NCBI GenBank assembly: GCA_017452945.1
Contig: JAFTLD010000047.1
Coordinates: 1-56,456, forward strand
Direction of reading: 5' to 3'
Source: Clostridia bacterium
Lineage (GTDB): Bacteria; Bacillota_A; Clostridia; Oscillospirales; CAG-272
Length of the DNA: 56,456 bases
The translations under genes and the position numbers were made by a program. The notes under the pieces are model-generated. The model was given only the letters and a program-made list of their open reading frames with translations, searched no databases and had not been told where the DNA came from. This document shows positions 16,401-23,736 of the stretch, piece by piece (the stretch's first letter is position 1; every line of letters starts with the position of its first letter).

Positions 16401-16566
16401 TATATTCAGTTATATAGCTGTTTGCGGTGTCGAGCATTGCGTCCTCGATCATGAAAAGTCCCGCGTAAAAGCCTACGCCAAGGGCAACGATGGCAAGAAT
16501 TGCCAAATACCTGCCGGGATGTATCTTGATCTCACGCCATGCCGCCTTCCCAAAGGGGAATTTCAT
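13438..16566 (-). CDS. FtsX-type ABC transporter permease with long coiled coil
   Basis: A 1042-residue membrane protein with two FtsX/MacB permease units. The N-terminus (FPFGKAAWREIKIHPGRYLA) is followed by a membrane segment at about 22-42. An extracytoplasmic region comes next, including a long Gln/Glu/Ala-rich coiled coil (about 260-500). Then come a first group of membrane helices (about 550-690), a second extracellular domain, and a final group of three helices ending near 1030. The start at 16566 has a GGAGGT site; the longer frame would overlap the ATPase gene. Together with the ATPase upstream it forms a macrolide/lipoprotein/bacteriocin-type export or mechanotransmission complex, substrate unknown. 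Confidence 0.88.
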   Translation of the reverse strand: MKFPFGKAAWREIKIHPGRYLAILAIVALGVGFYAGLFMIEDAMLDTANSYITEYNLYDFSVSSTLGLYKDDVRALSGLKGIRKAEGVITADAICTSGKDDTEQILHFMSITKSVSRPEVIAGRMPKQSDECLADSGRYTAEDIGKTIRLKEADTEMFSHKEYTIVGIGNSVEYISYRRGNTSLGDGSITAFCYIPEEGFAVDYYTAVHLDAKIDAYIYSEEYDRAIEALEDSVNNEIKRLAQERGISYIKQAQDQISDGVAAYEQGQKDLAQARLDAEAEFAKAQAKIDDGYAQLNQGKEELAVLEEKMNLALAKATEEFNASMAEADALIAEADKKINSIDQDHYQAVTKELEQLEQSAAELEVLVQQHPFNLKYIAELARVELRRVQLLSENAEMLATMNICADLLEQAKEIRDTAKETFDKLDLAAKGIITLQRLKLTEAQTELTLAEKQLNVEKIQANREFTKAEQELADALALLKLPEELQELTCPKTYVLTREQNIGYISMETDSTIVSGIAVVFPVFFVLVAALVCSTVMTRMVEDERISLGTLKAMGYSRSSLMAKYLIYAGSASLIGSVCGFFLGTFGLPRVLWMAYTLMYDFTDTLLYVFNPTLLAACVLVSLVCCMGTAAMCVLSCAGQMPAQLMRPRVSASGKRVFFERITFLWKPLPFLSKVALRNIWRYKKRLLVMILGIGGSTALLVTGFGLGDSIKNLASYQYDYIFLYDYKVSFKEAQDEQALADFFERNRDKIGYIMSMHQSEQDVESAHGSRKATLHVSDIAPDGYINFSYDGEYVPFPEAGQAVINGHLAELLQVGVGDTLTVGSDDGDITVTISGIIDNYIDNLVYINTQTYTDATTQAPEIKTALIYAAEGLEIDTTAAALRGDQAVAYLESCAETRNNVQTMMQSMNYVVITVIVCAGALAYIVLFNLTNINITERRREIATLRVIGLYRGETRRYVMTENYVLSVIGALLGMPVGILLHHFVMSKIVLDNIAFPVMIAWQSYLYAFLLTILFAILVGLALRPRIDRIDMAESLKSVE

Positions 16567-16600
16567 AAGACCTCCAAATTTACGAATGGTGTTGAATATT

Positions 16601-17302
16601 TTACCACTCGATCTGTTCGATCGGAGTGGGATTGGGGTTGCAGCTGCAGCTGACAACCGCCCCGTTTTTTATGCGAATAACGCGGTTCGCCATAGGGCAG
16701 AGCGCGTGGTTGTGCGTAATGATTACAGCTGTTGTGCCTCGCTCTCTGCAGGTTTTCTGCAAAAGTGCGAGAATGGTTTTACCGGTTTCATAGTCAAGCG
16801 CACCCGTCGGCTCGTCGCAAAGCAAAAGTCTTGGATTCTTGACCAAAGCGCGTGCAATGGCAACGCGCTGCTGCTCACCGCCCGAGAGCTGCGCGGGGAA
16901 GTTGTTCAGACGGTCTCCAAGACCGACCTCGCCAAGCACGGCAGCGGGGGAAAGCGATCCCTTTTTCAGTCTGGCGGCCATTTCCACGTTTTCAAGCGCG
17001 GTCAGATTGCCGATGAGATTGTAGAACTGGAACACGAATCCCACCTCGCGGCGACGGTATTGCGATAGCTTTTTTTCGGACAAAGCACCAATGTTCTGTC
17101 CGTCAAATCGCACGTGTCCGTTTGTCAGTGTATCCATGCCGCCAAGGATGTTGAGCAGCGTGGTTTTTCCGGCTCCGCTCTCTCCTACGATAACGCAGAT
17201 CTCACCCTGCTCAATTGAAAACGTTGCATTACGCAGGGCCGCGATCTCGACCTGACCTGTGCGGTATATTTTATTCACTTGGTCAAATTCGATGAATGCC
17301 AT
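16601..17302 (-). CDS. ABC transporter ATP-binding protein (MacB/LolD type)
   Basis: A 233-residue cytoplasmic ATPase energising the adjacent FtsX-type permease. Walker A is GESGAGKT (40-47), the Q-loop is in [10 protein letters not shown], the signature is [10 protein letters not shown] (139-148) and Walker B is [12 protein letters not shown] (159-170). The EPTGALD form is typical of the MacB/LolD/FtsE group. The ATG at 17302 has a GAGG site; the TTG further upstream is not needed. The C-terminus ([16 protein letters not shown]) has a Cys pair not usual in the family. First gene of a four-gene operon. Confidence 0.93.
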   Translation of the reverse strand: MAFIEFDQVNKIYRTGQVEIAALRNATFSIEQGEICVIVGESGAGKTTLLNILGGMDTLTNGHVRFDGQNIGALSEKKLSQYRRREVGFVFQFYNLIGNLTALENVEMAARLKKGSLSPAAVLGEVGLGDRLNNFPAQLSGGEQQRVAIARALVKNPRLLLCDEPTGALDYETGKTILALLQKTCRERGTTAVIITHNHALCPMANRVIRIKNGAVVSCSCNPNPTPIEQIEW

Positions 17303-17335
17303 AAGTACCTCGACAAAAAACAATTATACATTTTC

Positions 17336-17364
17336 ATTATATATCATAAATTTGATTTTGTAAA
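17336..17364 (-). promoter_or_regulatory. Promoter of the ABC-permease-PepF operon
   Basis: Minus-strand TTTACA (17364-17359), 17-bp spacer, TATAAT (17341-17336). Confidence 0.75.
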
Positions 17365-17433
17365 GGCTTGTGCCGCGATTTTACAACCTATTCACAAAAA
17401 ACGACAATTAAATGAGCTGTTTATGAAGGATTC

Positions 17434-17462
17434 TTGACAAAACCGACCAAATGTAATATAAT
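17434..17462 (+). promoter_or_regulatory. Exact-consensus promoter of the two-gene unknown operon
   Basis: TTGACA (17434-17439), 17-bp spacer, TATAAT (17457-17462), both hexamers exact. The following gene is therefore expected to be strongly expressed unless repressed. Confidence 0.85.
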
Positions 17463-17498
17463 GAACGTGAGCAAAAATGATCCGAAAGGAGATCGCAT

Positions 17499-18662
17499 AT
17501 GAAATTCGAACAAACCGAAAGCTTTAACAGATATATACTGACCTACAGCGCAGACGCTGCTGTGCGCGGTACTATAACCTATATGCAGGACGGTGTGCAG
17601 ACCTCAGAGGATTTTTTCCTTGAGGCCGGACAAAACATGACGTTCCGCTGCCTGATCGACGGCTATCTTGCAGGCAAGGTGGCAAAGCCTCCCGTGGACG
17701 TGCGCGTGGACTTTATCAAGGGCGGCTCGGATATCCGCATCCACTCCCTTGCGACCGATCTGATCCCCGCATACGAGGGCGATACCTACTATATGGAGAA
17801 CGAATACTACCGCATGGGCATCGAGCTTGCCTGGGGTGGCGGTCTTTCCTATTTCGCGGATAAGCGCGCTCCCGAGGGGCTTGAGAATTTACTGAATAAT
17901 TTTGATACGGGCAGACTTGTGCAGCAATCCTATTATGGCACAAGCGAGCCTCCGTTTGTGTGCGGTGAGTTTATGAATCAGAAATGGGGTTATAACCCTG
18001 TACAGGGAGGCGACCGCACCAATGCCAAGAGCAAGCTGGTGGATCTGGAGATCACCGAAAAGTCGGTTTACGTCAAGTGCCGTCCGCGCGATTGGGGACA
18101 CGAGGCGTGGTATACCCCCTCCTATATGGAGAATACGTATGCCTTTGACGGTGACGTTGTGCGTGTGGACAACCGCTTCGTGGATTTCTCGGGCTGGGAG
18201 CATCCAAAGCGCGGCCAGGAGGTTCCTGCGTTCTATACCATCAGTTATCTTGGTAACTTTTGGTTTTACGACGGACAAAAGCCGTGGACGGGCGACGAGC
18301 TGTCGGTGCGTCGCGATCTGATCTTTTGGCCCGAGGATTGGCCTCGCCACCGTTTCCCGCTGCCAAAGGGTGACACCGAGACCTGGTGCGCCTGGACGGA
18401 CGATAACGATTGGGGCATTGGCCTTTACGTGCCGGGTGTGGAGCTGCTTGTGGGTGGCAGACACATGTATAACGGCACAAAGGAGCCGCATCATGCCGCA
18501 ACCAACTACGTAGCGCCCATCAAATCCATCAAGCTGCAGAGCTTTGTGCCGTTGGAGTACAGTTATCTGATCTATTCGGGCAGCCTTGCCGACATTCGCG
18601 CCAAGTTTACCGAAAAGAAGGACTTTGCGAACAACGAGTATTTTGAGAAATACGGGAAATAA
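17499..18662 (+). CDS. Unknown beta-rich protein, possibly carbohydrate-related
   Basis: A 387-residue soluble protein without signal peptide. The composition (many Tyr, Trp, Gly, Asp) and the alternation of short strands suggest a beta-sandwich like those of polysaccharide-acting enzymes. Segments such as YYMENEYYRMGIELAWGGG, KWGYNPVQGGD and WAWTDDNDWGIGLY-like stretches (about 290-310) put several aromatic and acidic residues together, as in sugar-binding clefts. I do not recognise the family and no catalytic motif can be named. It has a consensus promoter and a strong AAAGGAG site, and is followed 12 nt later by a small gene. A role in sugar metabolism is inference only. Confidence 0.7.
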   Translation: MKFEQTESFNRYILTYSADAAVRGTITYMQDGVQTSEDFFLEAGQNMTFRCLIDGYLAGKVAKPPVDVRVDFIKGGSDIRIHSLATDLIPAYEGDTYYMENEYYRMGIELAWGGGLSYFADKRAPEGLENLLNNFDTGRLVQQSYYGTSEPPFVCGEFMNQKWGYNPVQGGDRTNAKSKLVDLEITEKSVYVKCRPRDWGHEAWYTPSYMENTYAFDGDVVRVDNRFVDFSGWEHPKRGQEVPAFYTISYLGNFWFYDGQKPWTGDELSVRRDLIFWPEDWPRHRFPLPKGDTETWCAWTDDNDWGIGLYVPGVELLVGGRHMYNGTKEPHHAATNYVAPIKSIKLQSFVPLEYSYLIYSGSLADIRAKFTEKKDFANNEYFEKYGK

Positions 18663-18674
18663 GAGGGAACGGAC

Positions 18675-18932
18675 ATGAAGATCATCGCACAGACATGGAC
18701 CGTCGTTGAGGATGACGTGACGCATAAGGTGGAGTATCTTTGCAATCCCTTCACGGGCAATATGACCGTTGGCATCGACGGGGATGCTTACACATTAAAG
18801 AGCAAGTTTTTGTTTTTCGGCCTTGCACGCCGCGAGGCGTTCCGCGTGGGCGATACCCAAGCCCTTTTGGTGGTCGGCAAGAACGGCCGCGCACAGGTGC
18901 TGATCAAGGGAAAGCCGATTGAAGAAAGTTAA
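18675..18932 (+). CDS. Small hypothetical protein
   Basis: An 85-residue protein with a GAGGGA ribosome site, 12 nt after the larger unknown gene and thus in its operon. It is predicted mainly beta (HKVEYLCNPFTGNMTVGIDG, ALLVVGKNGRAQVLIKGK). No motif, signal peptide or membrane segment is visible. It may be a partner of the upstream protein. Confidence 0.65.
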   Translation: MKIIAQTWTVVEDDVTHKVEYLCNPFTGNMTVGIDGDAYTLKSKFLFFGLARREAFRVGDTQALLVVGKNGRAQVLIKGKPIEES

Positions 18933-18983
18933 AAAGCTGCCTGTAAATGCAGCTGCGGAATGAGCGGGAAATACGTTTCACTG

Positions 18984-19014
18984 AAAGCAGAAGTCTTAGG
19001 CTTCTGCTTTTATG
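18984..19014 (+). terminator. Terminator of the two-gene unknown operon
   Basis: AAAGCAGAAG pairs with CTTCTGCTTT; the T run is short. Confidence 0.65.
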
Positions 19015-19022
19015 ATAGGGAT

Positions 19023-19301
19023 ATGACGCGTAGAAACCGTTCGGATTCGCATTCTCCCCCCTGCGCATGGGGAGAATGCGAATAGAATGGGTTTCTGACG
19101 CTGATGCGGCCACGGAATCCGAAACGCTACTTCTTGTATACTAAAAAAGCAGGAATCTGCTCATTTCAGAACAAATTCCTGCTATTTTTTCGCTATTCCC
19201 GCAGCCCCAAGGTCTGTGTGGCGTTTTTTCGGTTCTTTGTACCCGCGCAGGCGACATTTACTTTTATACAAAACAGGGCTGCCGTGGGGCAGCCCTGTTT
19301 T
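19023..19301. repeat. Cluster of three intergenic hairpins
   Basis: Perfect 15-bp stem ATTCGCATTCTCCCC (19045-19059) with its complement at 19069-19083, extended by AGAAACC/GGTTTCT outside; a terminator-like AGCAGGAAT...ATTCCTGCT with flanking A and T runs (19143-19190); and AAAACAGGGCTGCC with GGCAGCCCTGTTTT (19270-19301). No gene is seen between 18933 and 19358. Confidence 0.65.
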
Positions 19302-19358
19302 GTACTGCGTGGTAAATTGCGATATGGATTTTGGAAATATTCAACGCTTTGGAAGAGA

Positions 19359-19958
19359 TTATTTTAATATACAGTCATTAAATAAATCTTCGTATTCAAC
19401 TGAATATACATTGTTGACGGAACATACTATGTCTGAATATGATATTTGTTCATTAATATGGAATATCGATGATGTCCCCAGTAATAATGAGTAATAGGAG
19501 TGTATATTAGTTTCTACATTTGATACGTTGTAAATGGAAGATTCATCTATGGATAATTCGTTTAACATTAATATGTAATTCTGACCAATAGATAGGAATT
19601 TTTCGGCTTCATCAGAACTGAAAACGATATGGTTATCGATTTGTCCTCCTGGCAATCTGAGAATGAAATATTGTGTTGGATTTTCATTAGAAACAAAAAT
19701 ATAGTCAGTCGTGATAGTTCTGGCACCATTCTGTTGTTCAGTATATTTTGGGGAATCAACATGCATTAGTTTACAGTATTCCAGTCGGTCGGACTTTTCT
19801 ACTGCTTCTTCATAAGTATAGCCGGGATATGAGTTGTTTAGAGTAGTTTCGGTAACGCTGGCTTTTACTAGATAAGGGAATGCCATTAAGGCAGAGCATA
19901 TACCAACAATTACAGATATGGAGATAGAAACAATTGTTAAGAGCTTGAATGGCTTCAT
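19359..19958 (-). CDS. Membrane-anchored hypothetical protein of the ECF cassette
   Basis: A 199-residue protein with one N-terminal membrane segment (LLTIVSISISVIVGICSALM, about 6-28) and an extracellular remainder. It could be a signal anchor or an uncleaved signal peptide; there is no lipobox. The extracellular part has no recognisable domain. It starts 32 nt after the matrixin gene on the same strand and is therefore the last gene of the sigma/anti-sigma cassette. The gene is AT-rich compared with the rest of the window. Confidence 0.65.
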   Translation of the reverse strand: MKPFKLLTIVSISISVIVGICSALMAFPYLVKASVTETTLNNSYPGYTYEEAVEKSDRLEYCKLMHVDSPKYTEQQNGARTITTDYIFVSNENPTQYFILRLPGGQIDNHIVFSSDEAEKFLSIGQNYILMLNELSIDESSIYNVSNVETNIHSYYSLLLGTSSIFHINEQISYSDIVCSVNNVYSVEYEDLFNDCILK

Positions 19959-19990
19959 ATCAAAATTCCTTTCTTTAATTCCTGTGTTTA

Positions 19991-20614
19991 TTAATACAAT
20001 TCAGCGATTCCATTACGATCGTCATCGGATGGTGTCCGAATAATAGTTTCGGGCCTAATGGTTGCAAACATTAATATGCGTTGACCAGTAAAAGAAAACT
20101 CACTACTAGAGTGGTCCAATCCTAAGACGTGTCCAAATTCATGTAGCATGGCCGTTTCTAAATCAAAATAGCCATCATAAGTTGCAGAAGTAATATTATC
20201 TTCCGATGAAAATGCGTACCAATCAAATGCAGGATTTATGTTTATATCAATCTCTTTCGCATACCAGTTTATCCATAAAAATGTGTATTTTACTTGAGTG
20301 AAACAGGTCTGAGCCAAATATGTTTCGTCAGTTTCTTGCTTGGTGATAACATTAAGGTTGTCCTCTACTTGATAAGTTGAAACACTTGTTCTCCCAGCAT
20401 AATATAAGCAATCGTATGTAAAACACTCATTGTTCCAGGTAGTCATAGCTTCTCGACAGCGAGTTGTTTGGTTGTAGGTTAAATTGGAGGCAATATAAAA
20501 ATCACTAGGGTTGTTTAACAAACCGTTGTGCATTAGATTGTAGGCACTACAGCACAATGTTAAAATGAATGAGAGTGTTATGGTAATTAAACAATAAAAA
20601 AATATTTTCAGAAT
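19991..20614 (-). CDS. Secreted matrixin-like metalloprotease with a non-standard start
   Basis: The frame contains HEFGHVLGLDHS, the matrixin (M10) zinc motif HExxHxxGxxH, near its C-terminus. Annotated from the first conventional codon (TTG at 20557) the protein would be 188 residues and lack an export signal. The frame continues upstream for 19 codons to an ATT at 20614 just after a stop, and those codons encode an ideal signal peptide core (LKIFFYCLITITLSFILT). An AAGGA site lies 13 nt before this ATT. Either ATT or CTG (20611) is used as start, or the ATG has been lost by mutation or sequence error. If exported, the enzyme probably acts at the cell surface. Third gene of the ECF cassette. 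Confidence 0.65.
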   Translation of the reverse strand: MLKIFFYCLITITLSFILTLCCSAYNLMHNGLLNNPSDFYIASNLTYNQTTRCREAMTTWNNECFTYDCLYYAGRTSVSTYQVEDNLNVITKQETDETYLAQTCFTQVKYTFLWINWYAKEIDININPAFDWYAFSSEDNITSATYDGYFDLETAMLHEFGHVLGLDHSSSEFSFTGQRILMFATIRPETIIRTPSDDDRNGIAELY

Positions 20615-20630
20615 TTATGTAGAATTATCC

Positions 20631-21428
20631 TTATTCATTACTATTCTCCTTTGATAGCATTGCTATTACATATTTTTGTACTTGTTCATATTCATAACCG
20701 GTGAGTGTGGGGAAAACTTTTTGTGTTGCTGTGATAATATTATCGGCACATTTGTAAGTCCCGTCCTTCTGCTCCAAAAAGCCGAAACGGTAACCGTCGT
20801 AAAACTTTGCGTCACATAGTTCGGATGCATCGTAAGCGCAACCATTGACAATTGTACTATCGCCAAACTCGACCGAATGTGCAAGGAAAATGCCACGCTG
20901 TCCCGGGCTCAATTCATACAATAACCTTTTATCCGTTGATGTGTGGTTGACACGAGATCCAAAGCCTTCTGCTTGTATCGTGATCTGCCCTAAAGCCTTA
21001 CCTTTATAGCATTTTTCGACTTCAATAGTGATCAAGGAACGGTATTGAATGATTCCGTCGAAATTCAGTTTGATTTGCTTGATCTCTGTCACTGTACCCA
21101 GGAAAACCAGATCGGCCTCGGCAAACAGCTCTTGCTCGGTTTTGTAGGGATGGCATGCATTCGTATTGTCAGCTGCTACCAGAAAAGCGGGGACATAACG
21201 TGCGCTGACATTGCCAGTTGTTTCGTTTAATTCTACCGCAGGGAATGCTGCGCCCCAAACAATGAATATCATTGCCGTCAATATACATAGCGCTACGGCA
21301 GTAATGATAAATCTGTAGGATTTACGCATATGCCGCGCATGTATATACTGATACCGCTGTATGGCACATTCCTCTATCAAAGTATCGTCCAAGTCATATA
21401 GTGCGGTGCTGACATCCTGTAAGGTCAA
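20631..21428 (-). CDS. Putative anti-sigma factor (membrane protein)
   Basis: A 265-residue protein with a cytoplasmic N-terminus of about 38 residues, one membrane helix (FIITAVALCILTAMIFIVWG, about 39-60) and an extracellular domain of about 200 residues. It overlaps the sigma-factor gene by 4 nt (ATGA), the usual arrangement for an anti-sigma factor. No zinc HxxxCxxC anti-sigma motif is visible, so the assignment rests on topology and position. The extracellular domain (TEQELFAEADLVFLGTVTEI) looks like a binding or sensing domain of unknown ligand. Confidence 0.65.
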   Translation of the reverse strand: MTLQDVSTALYDLDDTLIEECAIQRYQYIHARHMRKSYRFIITAVALCILTAMIFIVWGAAFPAVELNETTGNVSARYVPAFLVAADNTNACHPYKTEQELFAEADLVFLGTVTEIKQIKLNFDGIIQYRSLITIEVEKCYKGKALGQITIQAEGFGSRVNHTSTDKRLLYELSPGQRGIFLAHSVEFGDSTIVNGCAYDASELCDAKFYDGYRFGFLEQKDGTYKCADNIITATQKVFPTLTGYEYEQVQKYVIAMLSKENSNE

Positions 21429-21988
21429 ATGGTTTCACCTTCCTTTTCCAAATAGATTTTGAGCGCGGTTCTGATCTTTTCCAGCCGTTTGTAAACGCTG
21501 ACTGTGCGTACACCCATCGTGTCAGCAATATTTTCTGCAGAATCAGCATAACAATAGCGGCAGATGAAAATGTACCGATCACGTTCAGAAAGTGTGCGCA
21601 GAAATCTGTCAATCAGATCCGAAAGCGCACAGGAACGGTCAGGAGGGACGTTCTCCAAGGCACCGTGCAATTCTTCCAAAGAAATTGTCATGGCAGAAGG
21701 TATACGCTTTTTTCTGCTCTTTTCCTCATAACGATTCAGAGCAATGCGACGCATGATTTTGGCAGCGAATGGTGCAAGTAATTGCGGTTGGTGTGGCGGG
21801 ATTGCATTCCAAAGACCGAGATAGGTGTCGTTTCTGCATTCTTCGCAATCAAGAGCGTCGTGTAGAATGTTATAGGCAACTGTGTATAAATAACTGCCGT
21901 ATTTTTCATGTGTAAGCGTGATAGCTCGCTCCTCTCGGTCAAGAAAGCACTGCACGATTTGCATATCTGTTACGTTTGTACGTTTCAT
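21425..21988 (-). CDS. ECF-type sigma-70 family RNA polymerase sigma factor
   Basis: A 187-residue sigma factor with regions 2 and 4. Region 2 is around CEECRNDTYLGLWNAIPP (about 47-64); region 4 ends in the helix-turn-helix ENIADTMGVRTVSVYKRLEK (about 153-172). The size and lack of region 3 fit group 4 (ECF) sigma factors. The start has a strong AAGGAGG site. It heads a four-gene operon with a putative anti-sigma factor, a matrixin and a membrane protein; the cassette probably responds to an extracellular signal and may control its own promoter. Confidence 0.88.
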   Translation of the reverse strand: MKRTNVTDMQIVQCFLDREERAITLTHEKYGSYLYTVAYNILHDALDCEECRNDTYLGLWNAIPPHQPQLLAPFAAKIMRRIALNRYEEKSRKKRIPSAMTISLEELHGALENVPPDRSCALSDLIDRFLRTLSERDRYIFICRYCYADSAENIADTMGVRTVSVYKRLEKIRTALKIYLEKEGETI

Positions 21989-22050
21989 AATCCTCCTTTC
22001 TCCCTCAATACTATTACTCAGTAAATGTGAGAAAGATTATACCAATAAAT

Positions 22051-22088
22051 AAAAATCCGCGCGTATTTTTTGAATACGGCGGATTTTT
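22051..22088 (-). terminator. Terminator of the XRE-TPR regulator gene
   Basis: AAAAATCCGC with GCGGATTTTT, plus an inner GTATT/AATAC stem. It ends four bases before the stop codon of the gene at 22092. Confidence 0.7.
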
Positions 22089-22091
22089 GTA

Positions 22092-23180
22092 TTACGCAAA
22101 CTCGCTCATGCGTGCCATGATGGCGCGGAATTCTGCGGTATCGCGGATGGGCGCCCAGATACGGCTGCCAAAGCGGCCTGCCAACAGCTTTGCGCACTTG
22201 GTCGCCCCCTCGGGCTCCTTTTCGTACTGCACGCAGTTGATGGGCAGGGAAGTATAGGTCGCGCTTTCGGGGCGCGTGTCGTATGCAATGGCGTGATCCG
22301 CCATCTTCTCGGCGCAGGCAAGCGCTTTTGTGCGATCCCCCTTCATGAGATAGAACATTGCCAACTGGCGGTAGGAATTCGCCAGTCTGTCGTGGTAGTA
22401 GAGCAGATCGTTCTCGCCAAAGAGCAGCAAGAACAGATCCACCGCCTTTTGCAGAATAGCGATCTTTTCGTCCACGGTGTAGTGGTTGCCCGAAATATCC
22501 GGCACGCAGGCAATGTTGTACATGTGCCACCACATGTTGTCAGCAAACAGGATCAGGTTTTCCTGCGCCTGATTGAAGGCTACTTCGCCTGTCAGCACGG
22601 TTGCCTTGACGATCTCCTTGGAAAAGCTCATGCTGTGCAGCTTGTTTGCAATGTCCTGCGCGCGCTCGTCGTCGCCCAACTGATGCGAATAAATATCGCA
22701 CAGTGTCTTTTTGGTGCGGTCGCGCAAAAGGTCGTCGGTGCAGTCCTCTAAGATGTGCATGCAAAGGGAAACTGCCTCCTGCATATCTGCTTTGCGAGGC
22801 TTGCCGTCCGCGTTGATGGCGGAAAGTGTGGTTGCAAGCTCCAACTGCAGCTCGTGGGAGGAGGGAATCTCCGCAATCGCCTCGCGCAAAAGGGCAAGGG
22901 CTTCGGCAAGCTCGTCGCGGTCGTAAAGCACCTCGACCTGCGCCAGATACTCGGCCACCTTCTGCTCCTTTTGCAAGGAGTCGTAGCACATCAGCTCGTC
23001 CATGCTGACACCGAAAAAGTCCGCAATGGAGGGTAGGGATTCTATATCGGGGTAGCAGGTTTCGCTTTCCCAACGGGAGACCGCCTGGGGTGTCACACCC
23101 AGGTATGCGGCCAGCTTGTCCTGCGTGACGTCGTTCTTTTTTCTGAGTAATTTGATCTTTTTTCCAACCTTTATTTCCAT
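22092..23180 (-). CDS. XRE-family regulator with TPR-like C-terminal domain
   Basis: A 362-residue cytoplasmic regulator. Residues 5-60 are a Cro/CI HTH (KKIKLLRKKNDVTQDKLAAY, then LGVTPQAVSRWESETCYPD). The remainder is all-helical with repeated ALALLREAIAEIP- and AILQKAVDLF-like segments, consistent with tetratricopeptide repeats as in Rgg/PlcR-like sensor regulators, but no peptide partner gene is visible. The ATG at 23180 has a GGAG site at 7 nt; the in-frame TTG at 23192 overlaps that site and is rejected. It has its own promoter on the minus strand. Confidence 0.82.
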   Translation of the reverse strand: MEIKVGKKIKLLRKKNDVTQDKLAAYLGVTPQAVSRWESETCYPDIESLPSIADFFGVSMDELMCYDSLQKEQKVAEYLAQVEVLYDRDELAEALALLREAIAEIPSSHELQLELATTLSAINADGKPRKADMQEAVSLCMHILEDCTDDLLRDRTKKTLCDIYSHQLGDDERAQDIANKLHSMSFSKEIVKATVLTGEVAFNQAQENLILFADNMWWHMYNIACVPDISGNHYTVDEKIAILQKAVDLFLLLFGENDLLYYHDRLANSYRQLAMFYLMKGDRTKALACAEKMADHAIAYDTRPESATYTSLPINCVQYEKEPEGATKCAKLLAGRFGSRIWAPIRDTAEFRAIMARMSEFA

Positions 23181-23212
23181 ATTTTGCTCCAAATCGTTTT
23201 GATACTGTCTAC

Positions 23213-23241
23213 ATTATACTATATTTCGACACCAAAGTCAA
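23213..23241 (-). promoter_or_regulatory. Promoter of the XRE-TPR regulator gene
   Basis: Minus-strand TTGACT (23241-23236), 17-bp spacer, TATAAT (23218-23213). Confidence 0.8.
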
Positions 23242-23316
23242 TAATGAATTGACGCATATCAATGATTTGTTACATAAAAATATGCGAAAATTTTCTATGA
23301 AATTTTCCAAATACCC

Positions 23317-23345
23317 TTTACATCTCGTTCGGGAAATGTTATAAT
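23317..23345 (+). promoter_or_regulatory. Promoter of the YerC-methyltransferase-HslO operon
   Basis: TTTACA (23317-23322), 17-bp spacer, TATAAT (23340-23345), about 70 nt before the first start codon. Confidence 0.75.
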
Positions 23346-23415
23346 AATTTCACATGCAAGACAATATTTTTGTACAAAATGTTTGTATCCACTAAAACGA
23401 TAAGCGGAGGATAGT

Positions 23416-23736
23416 ATGGGTAACATCGCCAGAGATGAAAAGCTGACCTATTTATTCAAGGGCATATTAACTTTGGATAGCATTGATGATTGTTATGACT
23501 TTTTTGCGGATTTGTGTACGCCTGCCGAACTGCAGGAGATGTCCCGCCGTATGCAAGCAGCCAAAATGCTGCGAGATGGGTATATTTACAACGAAATTGC
23601 ATCAACGACCGGATTGAGCACGGCGACCATCAGCCGAGTGAACCGTTGCTTGAAATACAGCAGCGATGGATACCTCAAGGTGTTGGATGAAATTGACAAG
23701 AGTGAAAAACGGAGAAATTTATATGACAGCGTATGA
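23416..23736 (+). CDS. YerC/YecD-family TrpR-related protein
   Basis: A 106-residue cytoplasmic DNA-binding protein of the TrpR superfamily. The helix-turn-helix is visible in GYIYNEIASTTGLSTATISR (about 55-75), preceded by LCTPAELQEMSRRMQAAKML. In Firmicutes this family is widespread and near-universal but its regulated targets are poorly defined; it is not the tryptophan repressor itself. It has a GGAGG site and overlaps the following methyltransferase gene by 14 nt, so the two are translationally coupled. Confidence 0.9.
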   Translation: MGNIARDEKLTYLFKGILTLDSIDDCYDFFADLCTPAELQEMSRRMQAAKMLRDGYIYNEIASTTGLSTATISRVNRCLKYSSDGYLKVLDEIDKSEKRRNLYDSV

